Shown: positions 16,011 through 24,718, counted from the first letter of the stretch. The stretch is DNA of 64,000 bases from Candidatus Raymondbacteria bacterium RIFOXYA2_FULL_49_16 (GCA_001789205.1 MFYT01000005.1:1-64000); one strand, 5' to 3'. Numbers and translations are program-made. Notes: generated by a model from the letters alone, not told the origin.

Positions 16011-17756
16011 CTAGGGAACCGTGATCTCTATTCCCTCAACGGCCCATTGTTTGCGCACATACACTGAATCGGCGCCCACGACCAGCTGTTCGGCACACGA
16101 CAGGCAGCGTAGCGACCCGACGTCGTATTTCCGGTTTCCGTTTTTGTCCTGGTAGGCGAAAATCCGGTACGATCCTTCAGGAACGCGTGTTTGTAAAAAA
16201 TATCCGTTTTTTTCTGGACTAAATTCAACTTCTTTTTTCCCCTGCATTGAAAAAACCGCGACGCGGCATCGGGAAGGGTCCGCAGCCTTCACTGTGCCGG
16301 ACAGAGACCCATTGTCATCATCGCCAAAAACAGTGAACACCCCTCTCAGTATGGAATCAGACGAGGCATTATTGTGCCGGTCCAACAGACTCTGGGGGTC
16401 AATTGTCCACTGATACTTGCTACCAGGCGCCAGGGAATCGGGCAGAAAGGTGAAAATAAAAGGCCCTGCCTGCAACACACTACCGCTGACAGGAGTGTAT
16501 GTTGTGTCCCGCGTCACAGCACTATCCACGGTATCGGCCGTCACCATCATCCGGTTCAAAGTAAACCCTGTGCGCAACCCTGGTTCCTGCACAGGTTCGT
16601 CGAATACAATCCGTACGGTATCGCCGGGAAAAAACCGTGCAATGCGCTGGTCTGGAAAAACCGAGGCCAGGTGCGGGCCAGTGGTATCGGCCCTGCCATT
16701 GCCGATAAAATCAGCAGCAGCCCTGGCTGAATCGAGCAGCGTACCGTCACTGGCAATAAGAGCACGAGCAGCAATCCGGTATTTGATCCCGCTTTTGGGC
16801 TGAGACGTCAGGATGCAGACAGCGGCTGAATCAAGGGGATACGTAAGCACTGACTCTATCTTCAGCGGTTCTTTCTGTTGGGTAGAATCCTTCACTTGAA
16901 TAATATAATTGTTAGGATTAAAGGCAAGCGAATCTCTGACTGGCTTTGAAAAAGTGACTAAAAGCATGTTGCCTGGCCTGGATGATGCGCGTGTGAGTGC
17001 CAAACCCGCGGTATCCATAGTGGTTGGCACGAGCACCAATCCTTCGTATTTGGGATTAGCGGTTGAGAGCGTAATGGCCGGGTCGCCAATGGCAAGTTTT
17101 TCCCTGCCTGGCTCAAATTTCCTGTTCTGGTTAAAATCGGAAAAAGCAAAAACACGGTAGGTCCCGGGCTTCATGTTCTGCAGTTCAAACAATCCATCGC
17201 TGCCTACCTGGCTGATATACGTTGGAATAGTTGTGACCGGATTTGCTTCAGCCGTATCATTGCCGAGAAACGCGCCTATGGTGAATCCCTGGGTTATCCG
17301 TTTTCCATCCTGGCCATAAAGCGCTCCTCTGATAGAGCAGCTGTCGATAAAAGGCCCTGTTGAAAAGGAGAGCGTGTAAGCCGAGGCGAGTTTGTTGCCG
17401 CGATAGTCGGGAATATCGGTTCCCAATGTAATGACATAGGTGGTGCTGTCGAGAAGCTTACCACGCGAAATAATGGTGATTTTTGGGCCATTGGCCTCAA
17501 TGTTCATGGAAGGAAGGGCTGGTGAAATAAACACAGACCGTTTGAGATTCTGCGGATTAATCCATTCGCTGAGAGTTATTTCAGCCCGGGCATCGGTTGG
17601 TACCAGCAGCGCTCCCATGGCGGGTGTTGCGGAAATAACAACAGGGCTGGTCTTGTCCTCGGGCCCGCCGCCTGGAGCGCCTTTGTGTGCGCAGGAACAA
17701 ATAAGGAAGATAACCACAAATAAAAGGGATGTGGCCGTTTTCACAGGTATCTTCAT
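16011..17756 (-). CDS. Ig-like domain lipoprotein
   Basis: 581 residues with a lipoprotein signal (FLICSCAHKG, Cys around 22). The first module (TSPVVISATPAMGALLVPTD) is a bacterial Ig-like (SbsA/Big_5) domain. Several more beta-rich modules follow, including a FYQDKNGNRKYD-type segment that resembles prealbumin-like folds (AFSDFNQNRKFEPG and FAYQDKNGNRKYDVG). Such proteins usually have structural or adhesive roles at the cell surface. It is the first gene of the run down to 12373. Confidence 0.75.
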   Translation of the reverse strand: MKIPVKTATSLLFVVIFLICSCAHKGAPGGGPEDKTSPVVISATPAMGALLVPTDARAEITLSEWINPQNLKRSVFISPALPSMNIEANGPKITIISRGKLLDSTTYVITLGTDIPDYRGNKLASAYTLSFSTGPFIDSCSIRGALYGQDGKRITQGFTIGAFLGNDTAEANPVTTIPTYISQVGSDGLFELQNMKPGTYRVFAFSDFNQNRKFEPGREKLAIGDPAITLSTANPKYEGLVLVPTTMDTAGLALTRASSRPGNMLLVTFSKPVRDSLAFNPNNYIIQVKDSTQQKEPLKIESVLTYPLDSAAVCILTSQPKSGIKYRIAARALIASDGTLLDSARAAADFIGNGRADTTGPHLASVFPDQRIARFFPGDTVRIVFDEPVQEPGLRTGFTLNRMMVTADTVDSAVTRDTTYTPVSGSVLQAGPFIFTFLPDSLAPGSKYQWTIDPQSLLDRHNNASSDSILRGVFTVFGDDDNGSLSGTVKAADPSRCRVAVFSMQGKKEVEFSPEKNGYFLQTRVPEGSYRIFAYQDKNGNRKYDVGSLRCLSCAEQLVVGADSVYVRKQWAVEGIEITVP

Positions 17757-17873
17757 AACAATCTTGGACGTCCCACTGCAGGTTACAGGTTTCCCTTGTA
17801 TTCTTGCATCTAATATACAATTTTTACGTAAAAATAGCCGTTTTTTATAAAATATACCATTTTCATTGAATCA

Positions 17874-18065
17874 CTAGACAAAAGAGAACATTCTCACCAA
17901 ACGATCGTCAAGCGCTAATGGATATGGCGCAGGATGGTTTCTCGTTGATTCACCTGTAATGTTCCAGATTTGGCTGAACCACAGGTCAAATTTGTCCTTT
18001 GGAATCATGCTTAATTTTCTCTGCATTTCCGTAGGTTGCCGGTATCCGCCGGGCTTTCTTTGCAT
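17874..18065 (-). pseudogene. Internal fragment of a beta-class DNA methyltransferase
   Basis: 63 codons. KFDLWFSQIWNITGEST and HPAPYPLALDDRLVRMFSFV match the segment between the target-recognition region and SAM motif I of N4-cytosine/N6-adenine methyltransferases, which normally continue GDTVLDPF. A TAG stops the frame exactly there. The catalytic SPPY part is absent upstream because the endonuclease gene occupies that space. It cannot methylate DNA. It lies 18 bp behind the endonuclease on the same strand and is probably the remnant of its partner or of a neighbouring methylase. Confidence 0.75.
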
Positions 18066-18083
18066 AAGAATGAATTCAATATG

Positions 18084-18812
18084 TTATGCTTCTCCGAACG
18101 CGGTCAACTGGCCAATCATTGACCGGACAAACATTTCAAAACTTAAATCAGAAGCTGGCTCTGCAAATTCACCGTTTATTCCGTTGGTTTTTGATGAAAG
18201 AATAAACGATGACACTGAATAGTGTCTCTCACGGACGAGTTTTCTGCAAAAAAGTTCGTACCGTTTCGCGTATGATGCGCCACCGAATTCCGGAAACACC
18301 TTGAAATGTGGCTCCTGAACTTTAACCAAGCTGTTGGAGCGTTCACAGTCTTCGAGCATGAAAAAATATCCGAGCCAGGGTTTTATGGTTGCATTGAACG
18401 CGCCTTCCCGATATGCGGTCCAAAGATCAAGAGCGCTGCCCATGGCTTCTTCGGTTCGGTTGTTAAAATTGTTGCCAAAAGATGGTCCTACCTGGGATTT
18501 TGCTTCAAGAGCAAGCAGGCGTTGACCATTTTTCACCACAAGCAGATCCCACTCTTTAGTAGGACGAAAAAAACCTGGCAGCTGAAGGGAATGGTTGGAA
18601 TATATATTGGCTTTTGGAATACCTGCTTCCAGAATAATGTCAGATAAAAGATGAATTATACCATCCATCTGAGCGCCACCGGTCACAGCGCTACGAGCTC
18701 CCTGATCGCTGGCCCCTTGTTCTTTCTGTTTTTTCCCTTGAGCTGCCCGAGTTTGCCAGTAGAAAGCTATAGCTTTTTTTAGTTTGTCCTGTAAGTCATT
18801 GATGTTAAACAT
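18084..18812 (-). CDS. XhoI/PaeR7I-type restriction endonuclease
   Basis: 242 residues. The protein is close to PaeR7I as I recall it: GARSAVTGGAQMDGII, ELPG..RP..WDLLVV, KSQVGPSFGNNFNNRTEEA, EPHFKVFPEF and ASYAKRYE. PaeR7I and XhoI cut CTCGAG. The PD-ExK site looks intact (D89, then E103-A-K105). Only a methyltransferase fragment is adjacent, so this is an apparently active type II nuclease with no visible intact modification gene. At least six CTCGAG sites occur in this window. Protection must come from elsewhere, or the nuclease must be silent. Confidence 0.9.
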   Translation of the reverse strand: MFNINDLQDKLKKAIAFYWQTRAAQGKKQKEQGASDQGARSAVTGGAQMDGIIHLLSDIILEAGIPKANIYSNHSLQLPGFFRPTKEWDLLVVKNGQRLLALEAKSQVGPSFGNNFNNRTEEAMGSALDLWTAYREGAFNATIKPWLGYFFMLEDCERSNSLVKVQEPHFKVFPEFGGASYAKRYELFCRKLVRERHYSVSSFILSSKTNGINGEFAEPASDLSFEMFVRSMIGQLTAFGEA

Positions 18813-19054
18813 GCAACTACATCTCCTGTTTGAAAAATACCTTTAACCACAGCAAATATTCCACATTCATGGAGGCAAAATAAAAACGGTGTCCATACCT
18901 TTGTTTGCCTATTGATTTTGTTTTGATTCTTGAGGATCTAAGTTAAATATAACAGAAAAATATGACAAACCCTGTCACATGTAGAAAAAAACGAATTTCA
19001 CTTTTGCAGGTATTTTATGGGGTTGTTAGGAAAAAGCTGTTCTGCTTACGGGTT

Positions 19055-19207
19055 GCGCCATGCTGAAGTTGCCGCCTATAACATTGCAGAAGTATTGGGC
19101 TATCAAGCGGAGTCTACGGAGCTTGATAGAACGATACTTCTGCCTACCCCTAGTCCAAGCGGCAATTTGGGGCGGGGCTTTGACCGCCCAGCATGGGGCT
19201 GTTGTTT
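19055..19207 (-). repeat. attC-like imperfect palindrome, site 1 (closes the ankyrin block)
   Basis: Three nested stems: 19055-19065 with 19189-19199, 19066-19075 with 19159-19168, and an inner stem 19086-19108 with 19121-19143. GTTGTTT starts at 19201. The sequence beyond it (GCCGGGTAGCTG at 19214-19225) recurs inverted at the 5' edge of the ankyrin block near 20925-20944. The distal side has no clear RYYYAAC core and may be degraded. The rest of 18813-19381 is AT-rich and shows no convincing gene. Confidence 0.6.
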
Positions 19208-19381
19208 GTCTGTTGCCGGGTAGCTGTCTTCGCTTTCTTCTCGCGCGCATCCGTATTTTATTGTATTTTGGTAAAACGGTATCGAAAAAAATCATATTCT
19301 TCTGGAAACCGTGCTTCGCATGGATATGAAACCTATGCGCTCATCAAATAAAATGATTCGCGCATAGGCTAAGACGAACAA

Positions 19382-20764
19382 CTATTTACCCTTGCTTTCA
19401 AGATATTTCTGAATTTCTTTAAATCCGAGTTCCTTTGCATATTTCGAAGGGGAAAACTTGCCGCCAGCCATAAGACATGCCCCTTTTTCTGCCGAACCTT
19501 TACCCATTTTCCCAGTTCGAGCTTTCATTTCCATTTGATGATTCATCCAGAAATTATTTGCATCGGCAAGCATTTTGACCATTTCCATATTATTATTCTC
19601 GATTGCAAAATATATGGAAGATTTCTTTGAAAGGTCATATGCACAGCCATTGGGAGCAACGAAATAGCCGCTGATACCTTCAGTCTCCTTGCAGCCAGCG
19701 GCTAATAATGCCTTTGCGACCTCAAGATGATTGTATATTACAGCGTATGAAAGTGCGGTAAAGCCCTTTGCATACTGTCCAGTTGTATTATCCAGATCCC
19801 AGGTTTCATGGGTCACATCGGCACCACGCTCAATAAGAAGATTAACTAATGCTAAGTCCCCTCTTTTTGCAGCCAGCGAAAGTGCCGACTTTTTGTCCTT
19901 GGTCAGGTGGTTGACATCAGCTCCGGCTGCGACAATCGCTTTTGCCGCATCCAGCTTGCCGGAAACAAGAGCAACTAAAAGCGGTGTATAGTCAGATGCA
20001 TTCTTCTGGTTGATATCTACATTGGCGTTTTTCAATAATTCAAACATTTGCGCCGGTGTACCGTTAGCAGTAGCAGGTAAGTCAGCATACCAATCTGGTA
20101 CTTTCAATCCAAAGGATTCCATTGCCGGTTTACCATTTTTATATTGTGCTTTCCTTTCCTCCGCAGTCATTGAAAAAGCGGCAAAATTGTGCGCAAGATT
20201 CGAATTGTCGGCGGATGAGCTTTGGATTTTGGCTCCTTTTTCAAGAATTTTTTGCAGACAGGGCACACAATTGGTCTGCTGCACAGTTACCTGAATAGCT
20301 GTTACTTCGCTCGGTTTAGAATTTGCAAGCGCGCCTTCCCATGCTTTTATTGCTGCTTCGTTGGCTTTTTTACCTTTCGCTTTTTCAGCAGCTATGAGTG
20401 TCCTGAAGGTAGTCCCCGGATCAACCTTGCCAGGCTTATTGGGATCAGCGCCTTTCTGTAGCAGCATTTCAACAACATTTACGGAATATGAATTGCATGC
20501 TGATATCAGAGCTGGATAATTCCCTCCGTTAGGATCGGCTCCTTTATCGAGAAGTAACTGGACGATTTCAGGCCAGAAAAAAGCAGATGCTATAGGAGAA
20601 TTACCATCTGCGCCAATCTTATTTACATCAGCACCAGCATCAATTGTTTTTTTAACGGCTTCCAAATTACCCTGTTTGCAGGCTGATACCAAATCGGTGT
20701 TGGGGTCTGCAAATGAAATGCAGAAGAAGGTCGATACGAATAGAGCTATAATCGCTTGTTTCAC
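19382..20764 (-). CDS. Secreted ankyrin-repeat protein
   Basis: 460 residues, GTG start with AAAGGA upstream. A signal peptide (about 1-19, cleaved after SFA) is followed by ankyrin repeats in two groups. ADVNKIGADGNSPIA and PDPNGG-type units lie at ~30-130. YTPLLVALVSGKLDAAKAIV, KSALSLAAKRGDLALVNLLI and a TALSYAVIYNHLEVAKALL unit lie at ~255-360. A CxxC (NCVPCLQ) sits between them. Ankyrin repeats bind proteins, and the partner is unknown. It is alone between two attC-like palindromes and looks like a single-gene cassette. Confidence 0.82.
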   Translation of the reverse strand: MKQAIIALFVSTFFCISFADPNTDLVSACKQGNLEAVKKTIDAGADVNKIGADGNSPIASAFFWPEIVQLLLDKGADPNGGNYPALISACNSYSVNVVEMLLQKGADPNKPGKVDPGTTFRTLIAAEKAKGKKANEAAIKAWEGALANSKPSEVTAIQVTVQQTNCVPCLQKILEKGAKIQSSSADNSNLAHNFAAFSMTAEERKAQYKNGKPAMESFGLKVPDWYADLPATANGTPAQMFELLKNANVDINQKNASDYTPLLVALVSGKLDAAKAIVAAGADVNHLTKDKKSALSLAAKRGDLALVNLLIERGADVTHETWDLDNTTGQYAKGFTALSYAVIYNHLEVAKALLAAGCKETEGISGYFVAPNGCAYDLSKKSSIYFAIENNNMEMVKMLADANNFWMNHQMEMKARTGKMGKGSAEKGACLMAGGKFSPSKYAKELGFKEIQKYLESKGK

Positions 20765-20937
20765 AGTAGTTCCTTTCAGTTTCAGGATTAAAATTATTGG
20801 TCTACGGGTCTATTTTCTGTAAGAAAATATAACAATTGAGGGCTTCCTCCTTTCCTGTGGCCTTAAAGTTGGTGGTTTAGCTTTTCCATATTTTATTCTG
20901 CGCGCGAGTCTGGTATTTCTTTCAGCTACCCGGTAAT

Positions 20938-21059
20938 TGCAAACGTGTGCCGTGTTACGACGTGGCCAGCGTTAGAAAACGTGACGGAAATTTGCGACAC
21001 GTTTTATTCAGACGCTGGCCATGTGCGCGTTTCGCGCGAACGTAACGCGGCTGTTGGGT
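20938..21059 (-). repeat. attC-like imperfect palindrome, site 2 (closes the DinD block)
   Basis: Nested stems: GCCGTGTTACG (20949-20959) with CGTAACGCGGC (21041-21051), GGCCAGCGT (20964-20972) with ACGCTGGCC (21012-21020), and AAAACGTG (20976-20983) with CACGTTTT (20998-21005). An extra small hairpin is at 21025-21037. The core GTTGGGT at 21053-21059 fits the integron consensus GTTRRRY. The other end is TGCAAAC at 20938-20944. The rest of 20765-21125 is the AT-rich leader of the ankyrin gene. Confidence 0.72.
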
Positions 21060-21125
21060 GCATTTAGCTGGAATGCCACCATGTTTCAAATTCTTGTTTG
21101 CGCCGTTTTTTCTTGCACCGAATTT

Positions 21126-21980
21126 TTATTCATCCAGCATTAATTTATTCGGAGTTTTTTTAAGCTTTTTTAACTGTTCTCGTTCAACTTCACTGATATT
21201 TTTACTTGGAACAGGTAAATCTTCCGGCATTGTACCACCCACTCGCTCAATCGTTCCTCGTACTTCTTTCCCAACGATAAAGTGGATTTCATTAGCGGCA
21301 TCAGCGGTTGCCGCCTTATCTTTTTTTAATTTATCATCAGTCTGGGATATTCTAAACAAATTGGCAATTAATTCCGTACTACTCATATAATCAAGAATCC
21401 TGTCCTGTTTCTTCAGCCCCTTCTTTTTATGAATATCTTCGACCTTCAATCCGCCATACAGTCCCATATAACCGGCATTCTGAAAAGTCGCATACTCTTC
21501 ATTGCTGATGACACCTGCATTATGGGCGGATTCGGCAAGCATCTGGTTCCATTGCTTGATATCACCCCTAATGACCAGTCGTTTGTTGTCTTCATCAAGC
21601 TGATTAAAGTAGTCGGCGACTTCCTGTCGTCTTGTTTGAATTGCAAAATATGTTTGACCTAAGGCAATGACCTCTTTCCGTGGGTCTCCATTCTGAACGA
21701 TTAAATAACAAGCATAACGGGTGAGTTTAAAATCAGCAATGGGTTTTGAAGTAGCACCCGCTTCTACGATTTTGCTGACCTCAGCAAAATGGTCTTGAAG
21801 CGCATATCCACTATTCTTACAGGCAAGCATAGCCCTGTCTAAAACTTTTGCAAAATTCCGCCATTGTACATATTCAAGTACAGGCGCAAGCTCCCTGGCA
21901 TACCAGAATTCAGCGCCATCATCCGAAACATGTTTGATTGCTTCAAATGAAACGTATTCTTTTGCTTTTAAATTACTCAT
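21126..21980 (-). CDS. dinD: DNA-damage-inducible protein D
   Basis: 284 residues, full family length. EFWYARELAPVLEYVQWRNF is the BRO-N-like start typical of DinD, and the KNSGY..HF..V.K and ITRYACYLIVQNGDPRKE-type segments are conserved. E. coli DinD is SOS-induced and reported to act on RecA filaments. No LexA box was recognised upstream, where only 43 bp separate it from the next gene. It shares a cassette-like block with the 22024-22761 gene. Confidence 0.9.
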   Translation of the reverse strand: MSNLKAKEYVSFEAIKHVSDDGAEFWYARELAPVLEYVQWRNFAKVLDRAMLACKNSGYALQDHFAEVSKIVEAGATSKPIADFKLTRYACYLIVQNGDPRKEVIALGQTYFAIQTRRQEVADYFNQLDEDNKRLVIRGDIKQWNQMLAESAHNAGVISNEEYATFQNAGYMGLYGGLKVEDIHKKKGLKKQDRILDYMSSTELIANLFRISQTDDKLKKDKAATADAANEIHFIVGKEVRGTIERVGGTMPEDLPVPSKNISEVEREQLKKLKKTPNKLMLDE

Positions 21981-22023
21981 GCTGCCACCTTTTTAAAACA
22001 GGCATTCGTTTTAATGACCGTTA

Positions 22024-22761
22024 CTATTTAGTCAATATTTTAATAAAATCCCATAATGCACTGGCTATCAGATTTAATGCTATTGCAATTATTCCGGTTG
22101 TTAAAATTGAAAATAATGGATACTTTTTAATAAAAAGTTCAATTTGCAATATTTTTGGTTTACATATTTTTTTCAATTCACTTTCAAATACGGATATAAC
22201 ATCCTCTTCAATTTGTCTGGTTTTAAATTCTGCTTTACAAGAGTTGCATAAAATCGGTTTTTCCGTGTTATAAATTATATCTTGCTTATCACCATTTAAA
22301 TCAAAAAGGCACCCTCTTGTATCCCTGTGTACAAGCGAATAAACATCGTCGGTAGAAATAATTTTAAATAAACGCTTAATTGCGGATGCTTCATAAATTT
22401 GCTTTAAAATAAAGTTATCCGCAGAAATAAATTCTCTGGACAATAAGTCGGTAATTCCATGTAAGGAAACTACAACGCAATTTGATCCAATTCGGTGCAT
22501 GTAGAAATTGTCTATGAACCTATATGCCATTATTCCCATTGCTAAATCAGACTCAGAAGGGCATGTTATGAGATTTGAAAGTTGATCCTTTTCAAATTTC
22601 TGATCCAAATAATCATCATCAACTTTACATTCCGGTAAATGTTCAATCGTTTGAATATTAGTTATTTCGAATATTTTTAATTTCCACTTTTTGATTTTAT
22701 TTACATTAAATAAATTGTTCGCATGCCCTAAAAGTATTAAGGATATCTTCATTTTTTTCAT
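22024..22761 (-). CDS. Unknown protein with C-terminal transmembrane helix
   Basis: 245 residues, preceded by AAGGAC. The first ~200 residues are soluble and contain HRDTRGCLFDLNGDKQDI followed by a CNSC pair, which may be a metal or zinc-binding site. One hydrophobic helix near the C terminus (FSILTTGIIAIALNLIASAL) would anchor it in the inner membrane. I do not recognise the family. Its place beside dinD and among restriction genes makes a defence role possible, but that is inference. Confidence 0.7.
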   Translation of the reverse strand: MKKMKISLILLGHANNLFNVNKIKKWKLKIFEITNIQTIEHLPECKVDDDYLDQKFEKDQLSNLITCPSESDLAMGIMAYRFIDNFYMHRIGSNCVVVSLHGITDLLSREFISADNFILKQIYEASAIKRLFKIISTDDVYSLVHRDTRGCLFDLNGDKQDIIYNTEKPILCNSCKAEFKTRQIEEDVISVFESELKKICKPKILQIELFIKKYPLFSILTTGIIAIALNLIASALWDFIKILTK

Positions 22762-22857
22762 ATTTGTCCTTAAATTACCGCCATGTTGGCGGCTGATATT
22801 CTCTTGCGTGCAATGTTTTTAATAATTTTTATTGTCTTCGGCGCAAACCTATGAATT

Positions 22858-22886
22858 CCATTCATTCCGGCTTATTGCATCCCAAC
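22858..22886 (-). repeat. 5' edge of the DinD cassette-like block
   Basis: Read on the minus strand from 22886 the sequence is GTTGGGATGCAATAAGCC then GGAATG. On the plus strand from 21053 it is GTTGGGTGCATTTAGCT then GGAATG. These are the same sequence in inverted orientation with one indel and a few changes. A cassette's leading bases pairing with its own attC is the expected integron arrangement. Confidence 0.65.
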
Positions 22887-22974
22887 TATTGTATCGATGA
22901 ACATTTTGTATACCTTCCGGGGCATAAATACGAACATCCCCCTATCTTCTACGGCATGCAAAGCGAATACAATA

Positions 22975-23004
22975 AATGTACCTATTCCATGCCTGCTCTG
23001 TCAA
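22975..23004 (-). promoter_or_regulatory. Pc-like promoter reading into the DinD block (copy 1)
   Basis: Minus strand TTGACA (22999-23004), 18-bp spacer, TACATT (22975-22980), about 89 bp before the cassette edge at 22886. The -35 and spacer are conserved in copy 2. Confidence 0.6.
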
Positions 23005-23074
23005 TATTCCCGTTACTATTGTATCACTATTGCCACACAATTGTCGCCTTTGTTATGTTTTACCCGGTCATACA

Positions 23075-23280
23075 ATGCCAAACCTCAAATACTGCCGCAT
23101 AATCGCTGTCTGTGTCCTTTTTACCGGCTTTTTGCTTGCAGGGTGGGGCGCAAGCATGTCCGCTTTTTCAGGCTTTGCTAAAAACAGGTACGAACATTCA
23201 ACAGGAAAGTTTCTTCGTAAATTCTCGAACACGGACCAGACATACTACCATTCACTTGCCATTGTCTTGACAGTGGGAAA
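23075..23280 (+). pseudogene. Truncated copy of the small membrane protein gene at 26547
   Basis: It encodes MPNLKYCRIIAVCVLFTGFL and the KNRYEHSTGKFLR stretch shared with the intact gene at 26547-26861, then diverges after codon ~68. The frame runs on to a stop at 23326 through sequence that is antisense to rhuM. The second transmembrane helix and the downstream DUF486 gene are missing. Confidence 0.75.
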
Positions 23281-24300
23281 TTGTTTTACGGCCTTGTCAA
23301 AATCGCTTTCGAGCAAACGGTCTTGAATAACCCGGTATTTTTCGTACTCGCCTTCGGCGAATGACTTGGCTATTTCGACGCTCACTTTGCCCGGATTATC
23401 CAAAATTTCTTTTTCGTTGAATTTTAGGAACGCATCGAGTTTTTCAACCCAATCTTTCATAAACATTACCTTGCGGTCATTGGCCTGCATTTCGGCGTAA
23501 TCCAGATACATGGTAATAATACGGTTTAGGCCTTCCAGTTCTTTTTCGTTCAGGTAGTTCTTGGCAATACTCACATCGGCTTTTCGTATCTGACCTTTCG
23601 GAGCGTTTTTCCATGTGGAAAGGCCCATATTCTGTTTTTCACTGCTTGCCCTGCTGTAAATAATTTCCGCGGCAGTTTGGCGCGAAATTGCCCAGTGCAT
23701 TTTATTCTGCACCGTGGCAAAAAAGCGGTCTGTAGTTTCGCTATCAGGATCGTAATCAGCGCTGCACTGTGCGTATATGTCGGTGATTTTCTGGTAAAAA
23801 CGGCGCTCGCTTGAGCGTATATCCCGTATACGGGCAAGTTGTTCTTCGAAGTAGTCTTTGCCAAAAATGTTGTTCGGGTTTTTAAGCCGTTCATCATCCA
23901 TGGTAAAACCCTTGATGATGTATTCTTTAAGGCGCTCCGTTGCCCAGATACGAAAATGTGTTGCCCTTGTGGAATTGACCCGGTAACCGACAGAAATTAT
24001 TGCGTCAAGATTATAAAACTCTATGTTTCGTGTAATCTGCCTGCCACCTTCGGTTTGAACTTGTGCAATTTTTGCACAAGTTGCCGATCTCCGTAACTCC
24101 TTGCTATCGTATATGTTACGCAGGTGCTTTGTAATGACACTTCTTTCTACATCGAACAACTCAGCTATCTTTGCCTGGCTAAGCCATACGGTTTCGTTAT
24201 GCAAAAATATTTCAACCTTAACCTTGCCGTTAGGCGTAGTGTAGAGCAGAAATTCGGTGTAGGAATTGTTGGGAACTATCGCATTTTTCTTTTTAGGCAT
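23245..24300 (-). CDS. RhuM family protein
   Basis: 351 residues. The N terminus (FLLYTTPNGKVKVEIFLHNE, then VWLSQAKIAELFDVERSVIT) and YNLDAIISVGYRVNS match the RhuM (virulence RhuM) family, which is widespread in mobile DNA. It has a Fic/DNA-binding-like N-terminal region and no well-settled biochemical role. The start overlaps the stop of a small upstream gene (TAATG). The last ~12 codons (...TVKTMASEW) lie inside the duplicated module, antisense to its membrane-protein gene. The normal C terminus and any attC of this block were therefore probably lost at a recombination joint near 23280. Confidence 0.88.
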   Translation of the reverse strand: MPKKKNAIVPNNSYTEFLLYTTPNGKVKVEIFLHNETVWLSQAKIAELFDVERSVITKHLRNIYDSKELRRSATCAKIAQVQTEGGRQITRNIEFYNLDAIISVGYRVNSTRATHFRIWATERLKEYIIKGFTMDDERLKNPNNIFGKDYFEEQLARIRDIRSSERRFYQKITDIYAQCSADYDPDSETTDRFFATVQNKMHWAISRQTAAEIIYSRASSEKQNMGLSTWKNAPKGQIRKADVSIAKNYLNEKELEGLNRIITMYLDYAEMQANDRKVMFMKDWVEKLDAFLKFNEKEILDNPGKVSVEIAKSFAEGEYEKYRVIQDRLLESDFDKAVKQFPTVKTMASEW

Positions 24301-24479
24301 TAGGGAACCACCAAGTTTTTTGCTTCATCTTTTTCAGCTTCAAAACGAGATTGCAGACTATCGAATGTCTTTTCATTTCTGATTTTTATCGGTTCATACC
24401 AATATTTATTATCTCTTTTGCCTTTGTAGAAGCACAAATAAGTCTCGTTAATAAAGTTATCTTCAGCGGCAATAAGCAT
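24300..24479 (-). CDS. Small protein upstream of and coupled to RhuM
   Basis: 59 residues from the ATG at 24479, which has AAAGG about 8 bases upstream. A start at 24503 would lack a ribosome site. The protein (MLIAAEDNFINETYLCFYKG and a charged C terminus) has no recognised family. Its stop overlaps the rhuM start by one base, so the two are translationally coupled and likely act together, possibly as an antidote and effector pair (inference). Confidence 0.6.
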   Translation of the reverse strand: MLIAAEDNFINETYLCFYKGKRDNKYWYEPIKIRNEKTFDSLQSRFEAEKDEAKNLVVP

Positions 24480-24610
24480 AAAATAGCCTTTTCTGAATAC
24501 CATTTAGAATGGTTTTCGTATTCAGGCACCCCCCAATTTATTTTCATTTCTCTTTTTAGAAATCGGTTTTACGCCACTGCTCAATTGCATTTGAAAACGT
24601 GCAGCATTTA

Positions 24611-24718
24611 CACCAACGGCCCGGGCATACAAGACGTTTTGCTGTAGGCTTTGCGGAAGCAAAATGTGCCGCAGGCCAAGGGAGGCTTTGCGACCGTCGC
24701 TTGTATGCCCTGTTAGCG
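24611..24718 (-). repeat. attC-like imperfect palindrome, site 3 (closes the Mrr block)
   Basis: Outer arms: CACCAAC (24611-24617) with GTTAGCG (24712-24718), and GGGCATACAAG (24623-24633) with CTTGTATGCCC (24700-24710). An inner stem pairs ACGTTTTGCT (24634-24643) with AGCAAAATGT (24658-24667). Flanking TTTACA/TGTAAA extends the symmetry. The length of 108 bp fits an attC site. The remaining part of 24504-24868 is AT-rich and no gene is seen in it. Confidence 0.72.

Larger units (their letters stand above)
22887..23280 (-). repeat. Duplicated leader/promoter module, copy 1 (truncated)
   Basis: This is about 80 percent identical (hand alignment of the coding part) to 26363-26753. It contains, in the same order, the cassette edge, a minus-strand promoter and the start of a small plus-strand membrane-protein gene. 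Homology stops near 23280, where the 3' end of the rhuM gene begins. Confidence 0.8.

Noticed and set aside
19026-19295. Open frames on both strands across 19026-19329
   Set aside because: They run through the long palindrome, have arginine-rich or nonsense-like composition and lack ribosome sites. The palindrome explains the open frames better.
20871-20890. GTTGGTGGTTTAGC as the missing closing core of the RhuM block
   Set aside because: It shares only the first seven bases with the RhuM block edge (GTTGGTGTAAATGC), has no palindrome around it and lies inside another block.
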